This document shows positions 51,992 through 62,346 of a DNA stretch of 64,000 bases, piece by piece. The notes under the pieces are model-generated. The model saw nothing but the letters and a program-made list of their open reading frames with translations. It ran no database searches and was not told the DNA's origin. A program made the position numbers and the translations under genes. The stretch is from Anthracocystis setariae. Its lineage: Eukaryota > Basidiomycota > Ustilaginomycetes > Ustilaginales > Ustilaginaceae. The first letter of the stretch is position 1. Every line of letters begins with the position of its first letter. The DNA lies in assembly GCA_928724745.1 (NCBI GenBank), contig CAKMXJ010000037.1:248001-312000 (forward strand). The letters run 5' to 3'.

Positions 51992-52213
51992 GGTTGTACA
52001 AGCTGGTTTCGTCGGCAAGAAGCGGTTGTTGTGGGCCGGAATGTGGGGTTTAAGTTTGTACGACGCCGATGAGTAAACAACTTTGCATTACAATCACAGT
52101 TTTCGGTCCCGGCATTTGCTTCTGCATGATCGTGAGGACAAGTACTACCACCAGCGAGTTTCGATAGATCTCACATATACGTAGAAAATGATGTTGATTA
52201 TTAAGCATTTTTA

Positions 52214-52225
52214 ACGCGTCACGTG
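52214..52225. promoter_or_regulatory. Conserved ACGCGTCACGTG block, element 1
   Basis: A MluI-box-like ACGCGT fused to an E-box CACGTG, upstream of the partner-protein gene. The identical 12-mer is in the same place in element 2. Both halves are known fungal regulator sites (MBF-type and bHLH); use here is inference. Confidence 0.55.
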
Positions 52226-52369
52226 TGAGTGTGAAAATTTTTTTATCGGAAAGCTGAGCGCGCCGATTTGGTCAGTTCCGCTTTGTTCTCCTCACCACCT
52301 TCCGAACCACCATCTCTCTACCTCACTCACCACCTCGGCAAGCGAGGTGGTCTCACCACCCTCCGGCGT

Positions 52370-52384
52370 CGACCGAAACCTCTC
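52370..52384 (-). repeat. Right terminal inverted repeat, element 1
   Basis: The complement reads GAGAGGTTTCGGTCG; it is followed by TA. Confidence 0.85.
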
Positions 52385-52562
52385 TACTTTCACGGGTCCA
52401 TGCAAAAGAAAAGGGTACGAAATTGAGGCGTCGAAAAAAAAAAAAAAAAAGGAACCCTGCAGCCAAGCCAACTCCACATTCGGAACTCGGCCTATGGCGA
52501 ACAAGCCGCCTTGACATTGGAATGTGGTTTGTGTCGCTTTGTGTCCTACTTCAGCTTCCTAG

Positions 52563-54281
<1,719 letters not shown>

Positions 54282-54407
54282 GCCTTGTTCTACATTTGCA
54301 ATCATATACCCACGCTCACAGCGACTAGAGACTCGAGATTGAATGCATTTTGCTGATTCTTTGTGACATTGAGCAGGAAGGGAACAAAAATAAAATGGCT
54401 ATTATTA

Positions 54408-56693
54408 TCATTCGCTTTTCTGACGTTTTCGAGGCTCGCCGACTTTCTGGTTCTGTTGCGCCTGTCCCTTCTTCTTTTCCTTCGCTGGCAGAGGAGCGGG
54501 ACGTTGATCTAGCGGTACGATCCCACCTTTATCCCACTCGTCCTTCAACCACGTCTTACACCTCTCGTGCATATCGGGCGTAACTTGCGGTTGATCATAC
54601 TGCCACGCCAGAACGAGGGTCTGAATCTGAGAAATCAACCTTGGATGGCACGCCAGAATGGCGGTCACTGCATTCCCATCCAACACAGGCTTCTCATCCG
54701 CCCTCTCCACCAACTTCCACTTTTGAATGAGGCTCCAAAACTTGGAATACTCCCGTGCTAACGATACGATCTGATCCTGAATCACCGTGAGGTCGGAGTG
54801 GTCGTGGTCAAATGTACCCGAAGTCCAAAGATCGGTGACTTCCGAGATGAACGAGACGAGCAATGCCGGTTCCGGCCGAAGCTGCAACATGGCGTTCGAG
54901 ACATGCTGGTTTCGGAGCAGCAGACCGAGTCTCGACCGAACACTCAGCCCAGGTGGAAGCTGAAGCAGCCTATCCAACTCTTCCGAATCCGCACCGGCTT
55001 GCGGCTGCTCAGAGCACAACACCTTTCGACCCAACGGAAGCAACTCCATGCATCGATGCAGCGACGCCACCGGTTCCTTCAGCGTCTTGGTACCAAGCTT
55101 GAGCCCATTCGCAATGACACTCTCGCCCGCCCAGCCAAACTTGTTCTTCTTCTCCTCGTACACAAGGTGCTTCAAGGGACGCAGTGCCATGCTGATCCAG
55201 AGTCGTCGACGCTCTTCGGAGGACAGGGACGTGCTCGACCAGCTAGACACAAGATCCGACGGCAGAGCTTCGAAGACGGCTTTGGGGATCGGAGATGGTG
55301 GCAGCGATGAAAATGCGCGCGAGAGCTCGCTCTTGTCGTACAACTCACTTGAAAGATCAGTACGATGGCCATCACCGATGCTTAGGCTGTCCATGGCGAC
55401 CGACTGGTTGACGCGAGGATCCTCGGCAGACACGCCTTTGAGGAAAGCGTCGAGGAGACGAGCTGCGTTGAGCGCGACAGAGTCCGAGGCGGGTTTCCCC
55501 TCCTCGTTCAAGTCGGCGATGCGAAGCTTGCCCGCCGACGGTGGAGGGTGAAAAACGAGCGGAAAGAGTTCTAACCGGTGGAGCAAGAAGAGCGCAAGAA
55601 GAGGATGAGGACCCTTGATCATCTTGTCGACCTCGATACCGAATCGTTCCCTGGACACTTTACTGACCAAAGCCTCGCGGATTTGATCCCTTCCACTCTC
55701 AACGCCCGCATGTCCCTCCGCCGCGATCCTGGGATCGTCCTTGCTAGCCAGTTGCACCAGTTGCGTCTCGGCATCCTCGTTTGAAGAACCAGCCACTGGG
55801 GTTGCGGTGAGGCAGCGGATGATGGTGGGATGAAGCTCGTAAGCGAAGCGGCTGGAGAAGCGTACGCATCGGAGCACGCGCAATGGATCGTCGAGGAACG
55901 TAGTCAATGGTGGCAATGGTGTTCGAATCAAACCGGCGGCTAGGTCTTGCAGGCCAAGTCCCGTATGGTCCTCCACTTGTCTTGTGTGAACGTTGTAGAG
56001 CAAGGAGTTGATCGTTATATCACGGCGCTCGGCATCCTCCTTGGGTGTGCCGAACGTCATGGTTGGGATGCGCGAACCGGGATCGTACGTCTCCTTGCGC
56101 AGGTTGACAAAGTCGAGCGAAAGACCAAGCACGCGCGCTGTGGCCGTCTCGAGGTTCTTGCTCTGCTCAGGGTTGGCAGCGATCTTGCCGATGCGGCCCA
56201 TTTCGGAGCCATCCTCCTGGAAGAACCGAGACTGTGCCAACGATGAAGATGCGAAAGAGGCGGACGAGAGGTAGTGCTTGAGGTAGAGTGCAAATGCGTT
56301 GCCCGTCAAGGTCGAGAGCGAGATGTCGAGATCATCCGATTCGCGGGCGAGCAGCTTGTCGCGGACCCATCCACCAGCAATCCGTGCCTGGCAAGCTTCG
56401 GAGCCATCGCCACTGCGCTGTGTAGAATCGATGCCTTTGATCTGGGGACGTTCGCGATGAATGTATGAGCATGTTTGGTCGAGCAGTTGGCAAATGGCCT
56501 GTTCTTGCTCTGTGAGCTGTATCTGAGCATCCTTCCCCATACTGTATCTGGTGCGCAGCTGATGAGCAATGATGGGAGGTCGCGTCGGACGATGAGCTGC
56601 TTGAGGGCCTAGAGTCGGTCTTGGCGAGGCGTGCCACGTCCAGGCCAAAAGTGTTGGATGTCGAGACCAGGTGCGAGAGCAAGGCAAAGACAT
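54408..56693 (-). CDS. CCA1: CCA tRNA nucleotidyltransferase
   Basis: A single-exon gene of 761 residues from ATG 56693; a second in-frame ATG at 56540 (MGKDAQIQLTEQE) gives a 710-residue form. The 50 residues between are rich in R, H and S, as in a mitochondrial targeting sequence; yeast Cca1 likewise uses staggered starts for mitochondria and cytosol. Class II nucleotidyltransferase motifs follow: GGWVRDKLLARESDDLDISL (GG plus DxD), then RRDITINSLLYN, then DDPLRVLRCVRFSSRF. The enzyme adds or repairs the 3' CCA of tRNAs. The C-terminal half is longer than in yeast (about 546 residues), with charged spacers and a basic, Gln/Lys-rich end (KEKKKGQAQQNQK). Confidence 0.92.
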   Translation of the reverse strand: MSLPCSRTWSRHPTLLAWTWHASPRPTLGPQAAHRPTRPPIIAHQLRTRYSMGKDAQIQLTEQEQAICQLLDQTCSYIHRERPQIKGIDSTQRSGDGSEACQARIAGGWVRDKLLARESDDLDISLSTLTGNAFALYLKHYLSSASFASSSLAQSRFFQEDGSEMGRIGKIAANPEQSKNLETATARVLGLSLDFVNLRKETYDPGSRIPTMTFGTPKEDAERRDITINSLLYNVHTRQVEDHTGLGLQDLAAGLIRTPLPPLTTFLDDPLRVLRCVRFSSRFAYELHPTIIRCLTATPVAGSSNEDAETQLVQLASKDDPRIAAEGHAGVESGRDQIREALVSKVSRERFGIEVDKMIKGPHPLLALFLLHRLELFPLVFHPPPSAGKLRIADLNEEGKPASDSVALNAARLLDAFLKGVSAEDPRVNQSVAMDSLSIGDGHRTDLSSELYDKSELSRAFSSLPPSPIPKAVFEALPSDLVSSWSSTSLSSEERRRLWISMALRPLKHLVYEEKKNKFGWAGESVIANGLKLGTKTLKEPVASLHRCMELLPLGRKVLCSEQPQAGADSEELDRLLQLPPGLSVRSRLGLLLRNQHVSNAMLQLRPEPALLVSFISEVTDLWTSGTFDHDHSDLTVIQDQIVSLAREYSKFWSLIQKWKLVERADEKPVLDGNAVTAILACHPRLISQIQTLVLAWQYDQPQVTPDMHERCKTWLKDEWDKGGIVPLDQRPAPLPAKEKKKGQAQQNQKVGEPRKRQKSE

Positions 56694-57161
56694 GCCATTC
56701 AAGTCGAGCTGTTCACCATCAGCTGTATTTGCGCATAGACCCTGCGATGGGTGGAGGTTGGATCGGTGAGTCCTTTTGAGGTGTTTGAGTCGAGTGAGAT
56801 GTGGTGCTTAGTAGCCCATCAAAATGGCCAAGTATGCCGTCGAGAAAGTGGCATTTATTATTGCTGCGGCCTCCACACCTTGGATGGCGGAAAGGGTCCG
56901 AAAGTTGGGTGGTGAAATTCCATTCGCGCGGTAAAGCGACAAAAAAGGTCAAGGGTCACGTGGCGAGCCATTGCCATCTGCAGCTCGAGTTGAGCGCACA
57001 ACCCTCTCTGTCACGCTCGCCTTTGCGTTGCTGTTCGTAACATCATCATCATCATCATCATTTTTCAAGAAGAAGACCGCCGATCTTGTCTCGAGCTACA
57101 ACACACAGGTCCACATTCAGAGAAACCGGTGGAAGATCACTAGCTGCGTCAAAGATTCATA
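56694..57161. other. Divergent promoter region, CCA1 / SEC65
   Basis: About 470 bp between divergent start codons. A (CAT)n stretch (57042-57061) lies in the SEC65 leader. No gene seen. Confidence 0.5.
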
Positions 57162-58389
57162 ATGCCGCCAAAAGCAGCTGTCGAGGACTTTGACGATGAC
57201 TTTGAGGTAGGTTTGCAGCTCTTCTCACCCAGTTACATCGATGGCAACTCTTGGCCGTTCAGCTTACCTTGTTTTTGGATCTTCATCACCACTTTCATTT
57301 GCCCTCCAGTTCGATCTCCCGACTGTCACGTCACCAGGTGTCGCACAAGCCAATGCTAGCGCAAGCTCACAAGCAGATCAGATGGCTGCCTTCCAAAAGA
57401 TGATGGAGCAGATGGGCCAAGCTCCTGGTTCGGGCGATTTTGGCTCCTCACGACCTCCCGAAAATGTCGCCGGTGCAAGTGGATCCAAGCCACAAGATGA
57501 CGGTGAACACAAACAGTGGGTCAGCATCTACCCCATCTACTTTGATGCCAAGCGACACTATCGCAAGGGTTGCCGTAGGGTGTCGTACGAAAAGGCCAGC
57601 CCTTTCCCCACCCAGCTTTGGATTGCCAAGGCTGTCGGACGATTGCAGCTCAAATATGTTCAGGAACCCTACAAGACGCATCCTCAGGATTGGGAAAACC
57701 CTGGCCGAGTCAAGGTGCAGCTCTTTAACGACGACGGCAGCGCAGTTGACGATCGCTTGCCCAGCAAGAAGCAGCTGTTTGACGCCATTGCAGAGACGAT
57801 TCAACCCAATTGCGGTGGCAAGCCGCCTGCTATCGAACCACGCAAGAAGCGCGTTCGCCCCTCGACCCTAAAAAAGCAGGCACTCGCCGAAAACGCCAAG
57901 GCTGCCGCTTCCGGCTCCTCTGCAAGCGCCGATAGCGCATCGTCCAAGAAGAACAAGAAGAAGAACGCCAACGCCACTGCGTCCTCCGCTACCGGCGCTT
58001 CCAGGCCTGTGCTGACCAAGGAGCAGCGCAAGCAGATCGTTCAGGCCAAGCGAGAACCCAACCCGAACCCGATCCGCGAACGTGTCGCCAGGATCAAATT
58101 CCCTCCCACTCTTGAAGCACGTCTGCCACCACACTCGCCAGCGATCGAAGGTGGACTGCTGAACATGAACCTCGCCGAAGCCATGGGTGGTATGCCACCC
58201 GGTATGCCTGGTGCCGATGCACTCGGTGGGCTTGGTGGCATGCTGGGAGGTATGGGATTGGGCGGAGACGACGATGGGGAGGAGGAAGAGGAGAACAAGG
58301 AGGAAGCCGCGGGCAAGAAGAAGGATCCTATGAATCCACTCAACTTGGGCCGAAGACAGAGGAAGAAGGTGGTTCGTATCGGACGTTAA
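57162..58389 (+). CDS. SEC65: Signal recognition particle subunit Sec65 (SRP19), 2 exons
   Basis: Exons 57162-57206 and 57310-58389 give 374 residues. Exon 1 encodes only MPPKAAVEDFDDDFE; the intron (57207-57309, 103 bp; GTAGGT donor, CTCCAG acceptor) joins it to FDLPTVTSPGV. The SRP19 domain (~85-200) has WVSIYPIYFDAKRHYRKGCRRVSYEKA, ELQLKYVQEPYKTHPQDWENPGRVKVQL-like sequence and KKQLFDAIAETI. The C-terminus has a Lys/Ala-rich stretch, a Gly/Met-rich stretch (GGMPPGMPGADALGGLGG...) and a basic end. SRP19 binds SRP RNA helices III and IV and prepares the Srp54 site. The Gly/Met tail resembles those of other fungal Sec65 proteins. Alternative acceptors in the intron would change only the first residues after exon 1. 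Confidence 0.93.
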
Positions 58390-58740
58390 GCCATCCCAAT
58401 CCAGCTTTGTATCAAGATCAGTACTTCGTTTTGTGTTACATTTGCCTTGCTTCTCACAATCGAAGAAGATAAAATGAGAACCTATGCCTCGGCACCAGTC
58501 TCTTGAATGCGAGTGCTTCAGGACAACCTTGAATCTCTCGTTGCGTGGACAGAAGTCTGGAGAAGAGTCCAAGTCCCTCTTTATTTGCAGCTCCATTATC
58601 TGTTTTGGTAAAGTCCTGTGCTGTATAGATGAGCATGACTAATGCTCCCTTTCCCCGAACATCAATACTGTATGGGATTTCTTACTTTGCACTTTGCTCA
58701 CAATAGACGTTTTAATGTACGACTGCTATCGAAGTGTTGG
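58390..58740. other. Intergenic region before 5S gene
   Basis: About 350 bp with no gene seen, immediately upstream of the 5S rRNA gene. It contains an ATACTGTATG word (58667-58676). Confidence 0.5.
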
Positions 58741-58858
58741 TATCTGCGGCCATAGAACCTTGAAAGCACCGCATCCCGTCCGATCTGCGAAGTTAAGCAA
58801 GGTATCGCCTAGTCAGTACTGCGGTGGGGGACCACGCGGGAATCCTAGGTGCTGCAGT
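58741..58858 (+). rRNA. 5S ribosomal RNA gene
   Basis: About 118 nt with the universal 5S blocks in order: GGCCATAG near the 5' end, GCACCGCATCCCGTCCGATC (loop B/helix III), CTGCGAAGTTAAGC (internal promoter region), TAGTCAGTACTGCGGTGGGG, ACCACGCGGGAATCCTAGGTGC. The 5' CTGC pairs with the 3' GCAG in helix I. A T-rich stretch (58859-58871, TTTGTATTTTT) fits a Pol III terminator. It matches basidiomycete 5S closely and shows no obvious break, so it is probably functional. It stands alone with no rDNA beside it, as in fungi with dispersed 5S genes. The exact ends may shift by 1-2 nt. Confidence 0.93.
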
Positions 58859-58871
58859 TCTTTGTATTTTT
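58859..58871 (+). terminator. Pol III-type T-rich terminator
   Basis: A T-rich run immediately 3' of the 5S gene, ending in five T. Confidence 0.6.
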
Positions 58872-59037
58872 GCCACCTTTTTGGTTTCTTTTGGCCCTCG
58901 TGGTACTTCTTTCCTTGCACACCGACGCGAATCGGCAAGAAGCTTCAAGGCGATTCTGACGAGGACTGCTGCGTAACAAGCCAAGTTTGCACCGTAGAAG
59001 CGGTTGAGAGTTTCGGAAAAAGATGACAGTCACAGTA

Positions 59038-59058
59038 GGCAGGTTTCGGTACACCGTC
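59038..59058 (+). repeat. Left terminal inverted repeat, element 2
   Basis: GGCAGGTTTCGGTACACCGTC-type end, preceded by TA. The first 12 bases differ from element 1 by one. Confidence 0.85.
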
Positions 59059-59366
59059 TGCTCCATCATCTCGATGCCGGTGAATGAAATTATGCAGGTT
59101 TATGCAAGTTATTCAAACTCCGAAGCTACCCGAAGTCATCTCGATGACTTCGTCGCATCGTCAGCATGAGCGGCCTTCACTGTATTCATGGTAACGACGA
59201 GTCAATACAATGTCAGGGTCTTGTTTTCGGTTCCGAGTAAATGCTTCGTCAATACCAAGTTTATGCCCAAGTACGGGCCGTACCATTGCAAAGCTATCGT
59301 GAAGAGTCTGTGTGCTTGAGAAGTACTTGAGCTACCATCATATCAACTGTTCTGCATATCCCTCCA
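59059..59366. other. Left arm of element 2
   Basis: Noncoding, with repeated CATCTCGATG words (59069 and 59136 areas) and the presumed transposase promoter. Confidence 0.5.
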
Positions 59367-60539
59367 ATGGAGTCCGACAACATCGACGACTTCTTTATCG
59401 AAGGGTATCGTCGCCGACGTAGGATACTCGTAGCAGCCTTGGCCTTGTCTCGAAGGGCTCCGACGCTGCTCTCACCGCAGCACTACCATCATATCAGACA
59501 GCATTTAGACGAATCTCACTTCAAGTCAACGTTTGGCTTCACTTTCATGGAATTCGATGACATACATCGTGCCTTGAGACTGCCTGAACGTGTGAGAACG
59601 TCTTCCCAAGATGCAATTGATAGTGAGACGGCAATGCTAATGCTTCTAGCATGGCTGCGTGGTAGTCGTCTGCGATCATTGGAAGGTCAGTTCGGTTGGA
59701 GCCATGGTCGAATCAGTCGCATTGTTCATCATATGAGCTCTTACATACATCAAAGATGGTGCCATTTGCTCGATGTTACTAGCCCTCGTCATCGTCTCAT
59801 GGCTCCTCGGCGATTGGATTACTACGCCGCCGCAATCAAACGCCGAACCACCATGCCAAACTTCTGGGGAGCTATTGACGGTACCGTACGACCGATTGCA
59901 ATGCCAATGATTGATCAAGAGAACGCATACAACGGCCACAAGAGAGTGCATGCCCTGAAGTGGCAGTTCATTGCTACTCCGGATGGGCTACTCTTTCTCA
60001 ACGGTCCATACGATGGACGACGGCACGACGCTCATATGGTGCTAGAGTCTCAATTGGTGGAATGGGCTACTGCGCATGCCAAAGGGGCTGATGGCGAGCA
60101 ACGATACTTGTACGGCGACCAAGCATATGGAGTTTCGGCTGCCATCATCGCTCCTTTCCGTGGAAACCTCGTATCATCGAATCAATTGGCATTCAACCAT
60201 ATCATGAGTAAGTACAGAGTGACCGTGGAATGGGGTATCGGTATGGTATCAATGCAATGGCCGCGGTTCCGGGACAAACAGTATCAAAGGACGGGGCTCA
60301 CACCATGTGGTCGAGATTGGAAGGTAGCTACGTTGTTATGGAATGCAAAGACATGTTTGGTTGGCAATCAGATAAGCATTTCGATGGGTTGTAATCCTCC
60401 GACGCTAGAAGAGATGTTCCTATCATCTCGGGTAAGGCTCACATCAGTCTCACCAGATCCGGACAGGCCCGACTCGGGTATAAACTCCTCCGAGCATTCA
60501 GACAACAGCGATGAGGTTCATGTAAACGGAGAGCTTTGA
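59367..60539 (+). CDS. PIF/Harbinger-like DDE transposase, element 2
   Basis: A single-exon gene of 390 residues. It has the same layout as the element 1 enzyme: LRSLEGQFGWSHGRISRIV, then GAIDGTVRP (D171), GHKRVHALKWQF, GRRHDAH (D221), LYGDQAYG and VTVEWGIG (E288). The D-50-D-67-E spacing is identical. The N-terminus and C-terminus are diverged, and the 5' domain lacks the extra ~35 residues of the other copy. No stop or frameshift. Expected to catalyse cut-and-paste transposition of the element; activity not shown. Confidence 0.9.
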   Translation: MESDNIDDFFIEGYRRRRRILVAALALSRRAPTLLSPQHYHHIRQHLDESHFKSTFGFTFMEFDDIHRALRLPERVRTSSQDAIDSETAMLMLLAWLRGSRLRSLEGQFGWSHGRISRIVHHMSSYIHQRWCHLLDVTSPRHRLMAPRRLDYYAAAIKRRTTMPNFWGAIDGTVRPIAMPMIDQENAYNGHKRVHALKWQFIATPDGLLFLNGPYDGRRHDAHMVLESQLVEWATAHAKGADGEQRYLYGDQAYGVSAAIIAPFRGNLVSSNQLAFNHIMSKYRVTVEWGIGMVSMQWPRFRDKQYQRTGLTPCGRDWKVATLLWNAKTCLVGNQISISMGCNPPTLEEMFLSSRVRLTSVSPDPDRPDSGINSSEHSDNSDEVHVNGEL

Positions 60540-60564
60540 TTGCAATGCTAAGTATCTACATCAA

Positions 60565-61959
60565 CTATTGGAATCCACCAAATTGTCCTGTGCGAGACTG
60601 TGATGGTGCTCGAACACTCCGACGATTGGCAACTGATCTTCGTGTTGGTGTGCTGGTGTCTGACGCAGCAACTGAAGACCCCCGATGAGCACGTGGTGTT
60701 GAAGGTTCTTCCAACGAGTCACGAATCGAATGTGTTGATGATGTCGAAGAAGTTGATGCAGATGTTGTTGTCGAGGCCGATTGAGAGTTGATGTACCTGA
60801 GGATCTGCGACATGCCGTCGCTGAGAGTACTGATACCGTCCCTGAGGCTCTGCATGCTGTCGTCCACGTTGTCGAACTTGTTCCCGAATGTAGAGAGCTT
60901 GTTCTCGACCATGTTGAAGCGGGTGTCGACGTTGTTGAGCTTCTCCTCGACGGTGGTGATCTTGTTCGCCATGGTACGATCGTGTTGCAGCTGTTCCTGG
61001 CGGATCTCGAGGTCTTTCATACGCCATGCCTTGTCATCCTCGTGTCTTTGCTTCCGGAATTGCATGTCTTCGTATCGGTTGCGTTCCTCGTTGAGAACCA
61101 TTGTATGAATTGCATCGTTAGCTGAGTGACGAGCCCGCTTGCGAGATGGTGTTGGTGAGATGATGGACTCAAGCGATGATTCGCTCTCGTCATCGGGAAT
61201 TGACTGCGAACGTGTCGGCGTTTGGTGTTGATTCCGTTCCTGAATTGACGACATAGATCGCGAAGCTGCCGAATACACTGGACCGGACGCTAGCATGGCC
61301 ATATCCTGCCGAACAGCATCGGCAATAGCCTTAGGTGCCCGTCGGTATGAGTAGGCAACGTCGGACTGGAGAACGGCATCGATCATGCTGTTGACGGGGT
61401 CCTCGAACTCAACAATACCAGACGAGCGTGTGTTGATAGCTACCTCTCGCTTGCGTGCGTTTGCGATCTCGGACCATTTCATCTTGATAGCGTTGAGCGA
61501 TCGTTCAGGATATCCACGGTCAGACAGCACAGTCCGCATCTCTTGATATACCTCATGCCATGCTCGACTCTTATCTTGATTGCCTCTGATCTTCAACGGA
61601 TTGTGAGCATGTACGGCCGTTACAAGGATCTCAAGCGTCTCTTTGTCCCAATGACTACGGCCATAGTCTGAGCGTGATGACGACAAACGTGAGGATCTTT
61701 GTATTGCTTGAGAAGGCGAAGGTAACGAGGACTGAGAAGCTGTGACAATCTGACGGGCAGGAGAAGTGAGCGAAGGCGGTGGAGGTAGTACACGCATGCT
61801 CGGCGGTGAAGAGGCTTGATCGTCGTCAATACTTGTCATATCAACAAAGTCGTCCATAAAGTCGAGGTTGATACCCAATCTAAGACGCTCTTCAAGCGGT
61901 CGTGGAAGGTTTGCTTGAGTGCTGGAGCCGTACTGAGGGGTGTACGTGTTGGAATCCAT
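60565..61959 (-). CDS. Myb/SANT-like coiled-coil partner protein, element 2
   Basis: A single-exon gene of 464 residues starting MDSNTYTPQYG. The Myb/SANT-like block (~95-175) has YGRSHWDKETLEILVTAV, KSRAWHEVYQEM and ERSLNAIKMKWSEIANARKR, with three well-spaced Trp. This is a clearer Myb pattern than in element 1. A basic patch (PSRKRARHSAND) precedes a long coiled coil (~290-410), in which EEKLNNVDTRFNMVENKL and later repeats follow heptads with a V-N/D rhythm. The C-terminus is Ser/Thr/Arg-rich. The shared order (Myb-like, SRKRAR, coiled coil) links it to the partner in element 1 despite low identity. Role inferred as DNA-binding or transposase-import partner. Confidence 0.78.
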   Translation of the reverse strand: MDSNTYTPQYGSSTQANLPRPLEERLRLGINLDFMDDFVDMTSIDDDQASSPPSMRVLPPPPSLTSPARQIVTASQSSLPSPSQAIQRSSRLSSSRSDYGRSHWDKETLEILVTAVHAHNPLKIRGNQDKSRAWHEVYQEMRTVLSDRGYPERSLNAIKMKWSEIANARKREVAINTRSSGIVEFEDPVNSMIDAVLQSDVAYSYRRAPKAIADAVRQDMAMLASGPVYSAASRSMSSIQERNQHQTPTRSQSIPDDESESSLESIISPTPSRKRARHSANDAIHTMVLNEERNRYEDMQFRKQRHEDDKAWRMKDLEIRQEQLQHDRTMANKITTVEEKLNNVDTRFNMVENKLSTFGNKFDNVDDSMQSLRDGISTLSDGMSQILRYINSQSASTTTSASTSSTSSTHSIRDSLEEPSTPRAHRGSSVAASDTSTPTRRSVANRRSVRAPSQSRTGQFGGFQ

Positions 61960-62188
61960 CGTCGGGCACAGGGTTAAGATGATGGTATCGGTCGGGTTCG
62001 AGTGTGCAATATAAGGTTCAGGTACCGGGCAATGCTTTTGAGTTCATTTCACACAAACGCCGTCGGCAACAGGCGGGCGGTGCCTGATCACGACGACCAG
62101 TACTACCACCATACGAATCTCAAAGATCGGCGTGTATCGGCAATTATTCTGCCGATTTTATGTTTTTCACACTGTTTCGGCCGTGTTG

Positions 62189-62200
62189 ACGCGTCACGTG
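62189..62200. promoter_or_regulatory. Conserved ACGCGTCACGTG block, element 2
   Basis: Identical to the 12-mer in element 1 and in the equivalent position upstream of the partner gene, followed 18 nt later by AAAGCTGAG. Confidence 0.55.
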
Positions 62201-62325
62201 AATTAAAAAATTTTCAACAAAGCTGAGTTAATGCGGAAGCGAGTTCATGGAGACAACGATCCTCCGAACCACCACCATCCTCGCTCGTCTTCACCATCTC
62301 GACTGCATGACCAGTTCATGCCAAC

Positions 62326-62346
62326 GACGGTAAGCCGAAAACTGCC
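62326..62346 (-). repeat. Right terminal inverted repeat, element 2
   Basis: The complement starts GGCAGTTTTCGG; it is followed by TA. Confidence 0.85.

Larger units (their letters stand above)
49116..52384. mobile_element. DNA transposon 1 (PIF/Harbinger-like, two genes, TA-flanked)
   Basis: A 3269-bp element bounded by inverted repeats GGGAGGTTTCGGCCG (left) and the complement of GAGAGGTTTCGGTCG (right), 13 of 15 identical. Both ends abut a TA dinucleotide (49114-49115 and 52385-52386), consistent with a TA target-site duplication. It encodes a DDE transposase on the plus strand and a Myb/SANT-like partner on the minus strand, whose stop codons are 28 bp apart. Subterminal regions carry repeated CACCTCG/CGAGGTGG and ACCACC words. 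Both genes are uninterrupted, so it may be autonomous. PIF/Harbinger elements normally duplicate 3 bp (TWA); only TA is shared here. Confidence 0.85.
51992..52384. other. Right arm of element 1
   Basis: Noncoding. It holds AGTACTACCACCA (52141-52153), the ACGCGTCACGTG block (52214-52225) followed 25 nt later by AAAGCTGAG (52251-52259), TCCGAACCACCA (near 52303) and the right inverted repeat. All four words recur in the same order in element 2. Confidence 0.65.
59038..62346. mobile_element. DNA transposon 2 (PIF/Harbinger-like, two genes, TA-flanked)
   Basis: A 3309-bp element with inverted repeats GGCAGGTTTCGGTACACCGTC and the complement of GGCAGTTTTCGGCTTACCGTC, 17 of 21 identical. Both ends abut TA (59036-59037 and 62347-62348). 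The gene plan equals element 1: transposase on plus, Myb/SANT-like partner on minus, with stop codons 25 bp apart. Subterminal CATCTCGA words occur on both arms. Both genes are intact. Protein-level divergence from element 1 is large, so these are two subfamilies and not a recent pair of copies. Confidence 0.85.
61960..62346. other. Right arm of element 2
   Basis: Noncoding, with AGTACTACCACCA (62099-62111), ACGCGTCACGTG (62189-62200), AAAGCTGAG (62219-62227), TCCGAACCACCA (near 62264) and the right inverted repeat: the same series as element 1. Confidence 0.65.

Noticed and set aside
59038..62346. Element 2 as a recent duplicate of element 1
   Set aside because: Transposase and partner proteins differ at many positions and the left-end sequence beyond 12 bp is different, so they are separate subfamilies.
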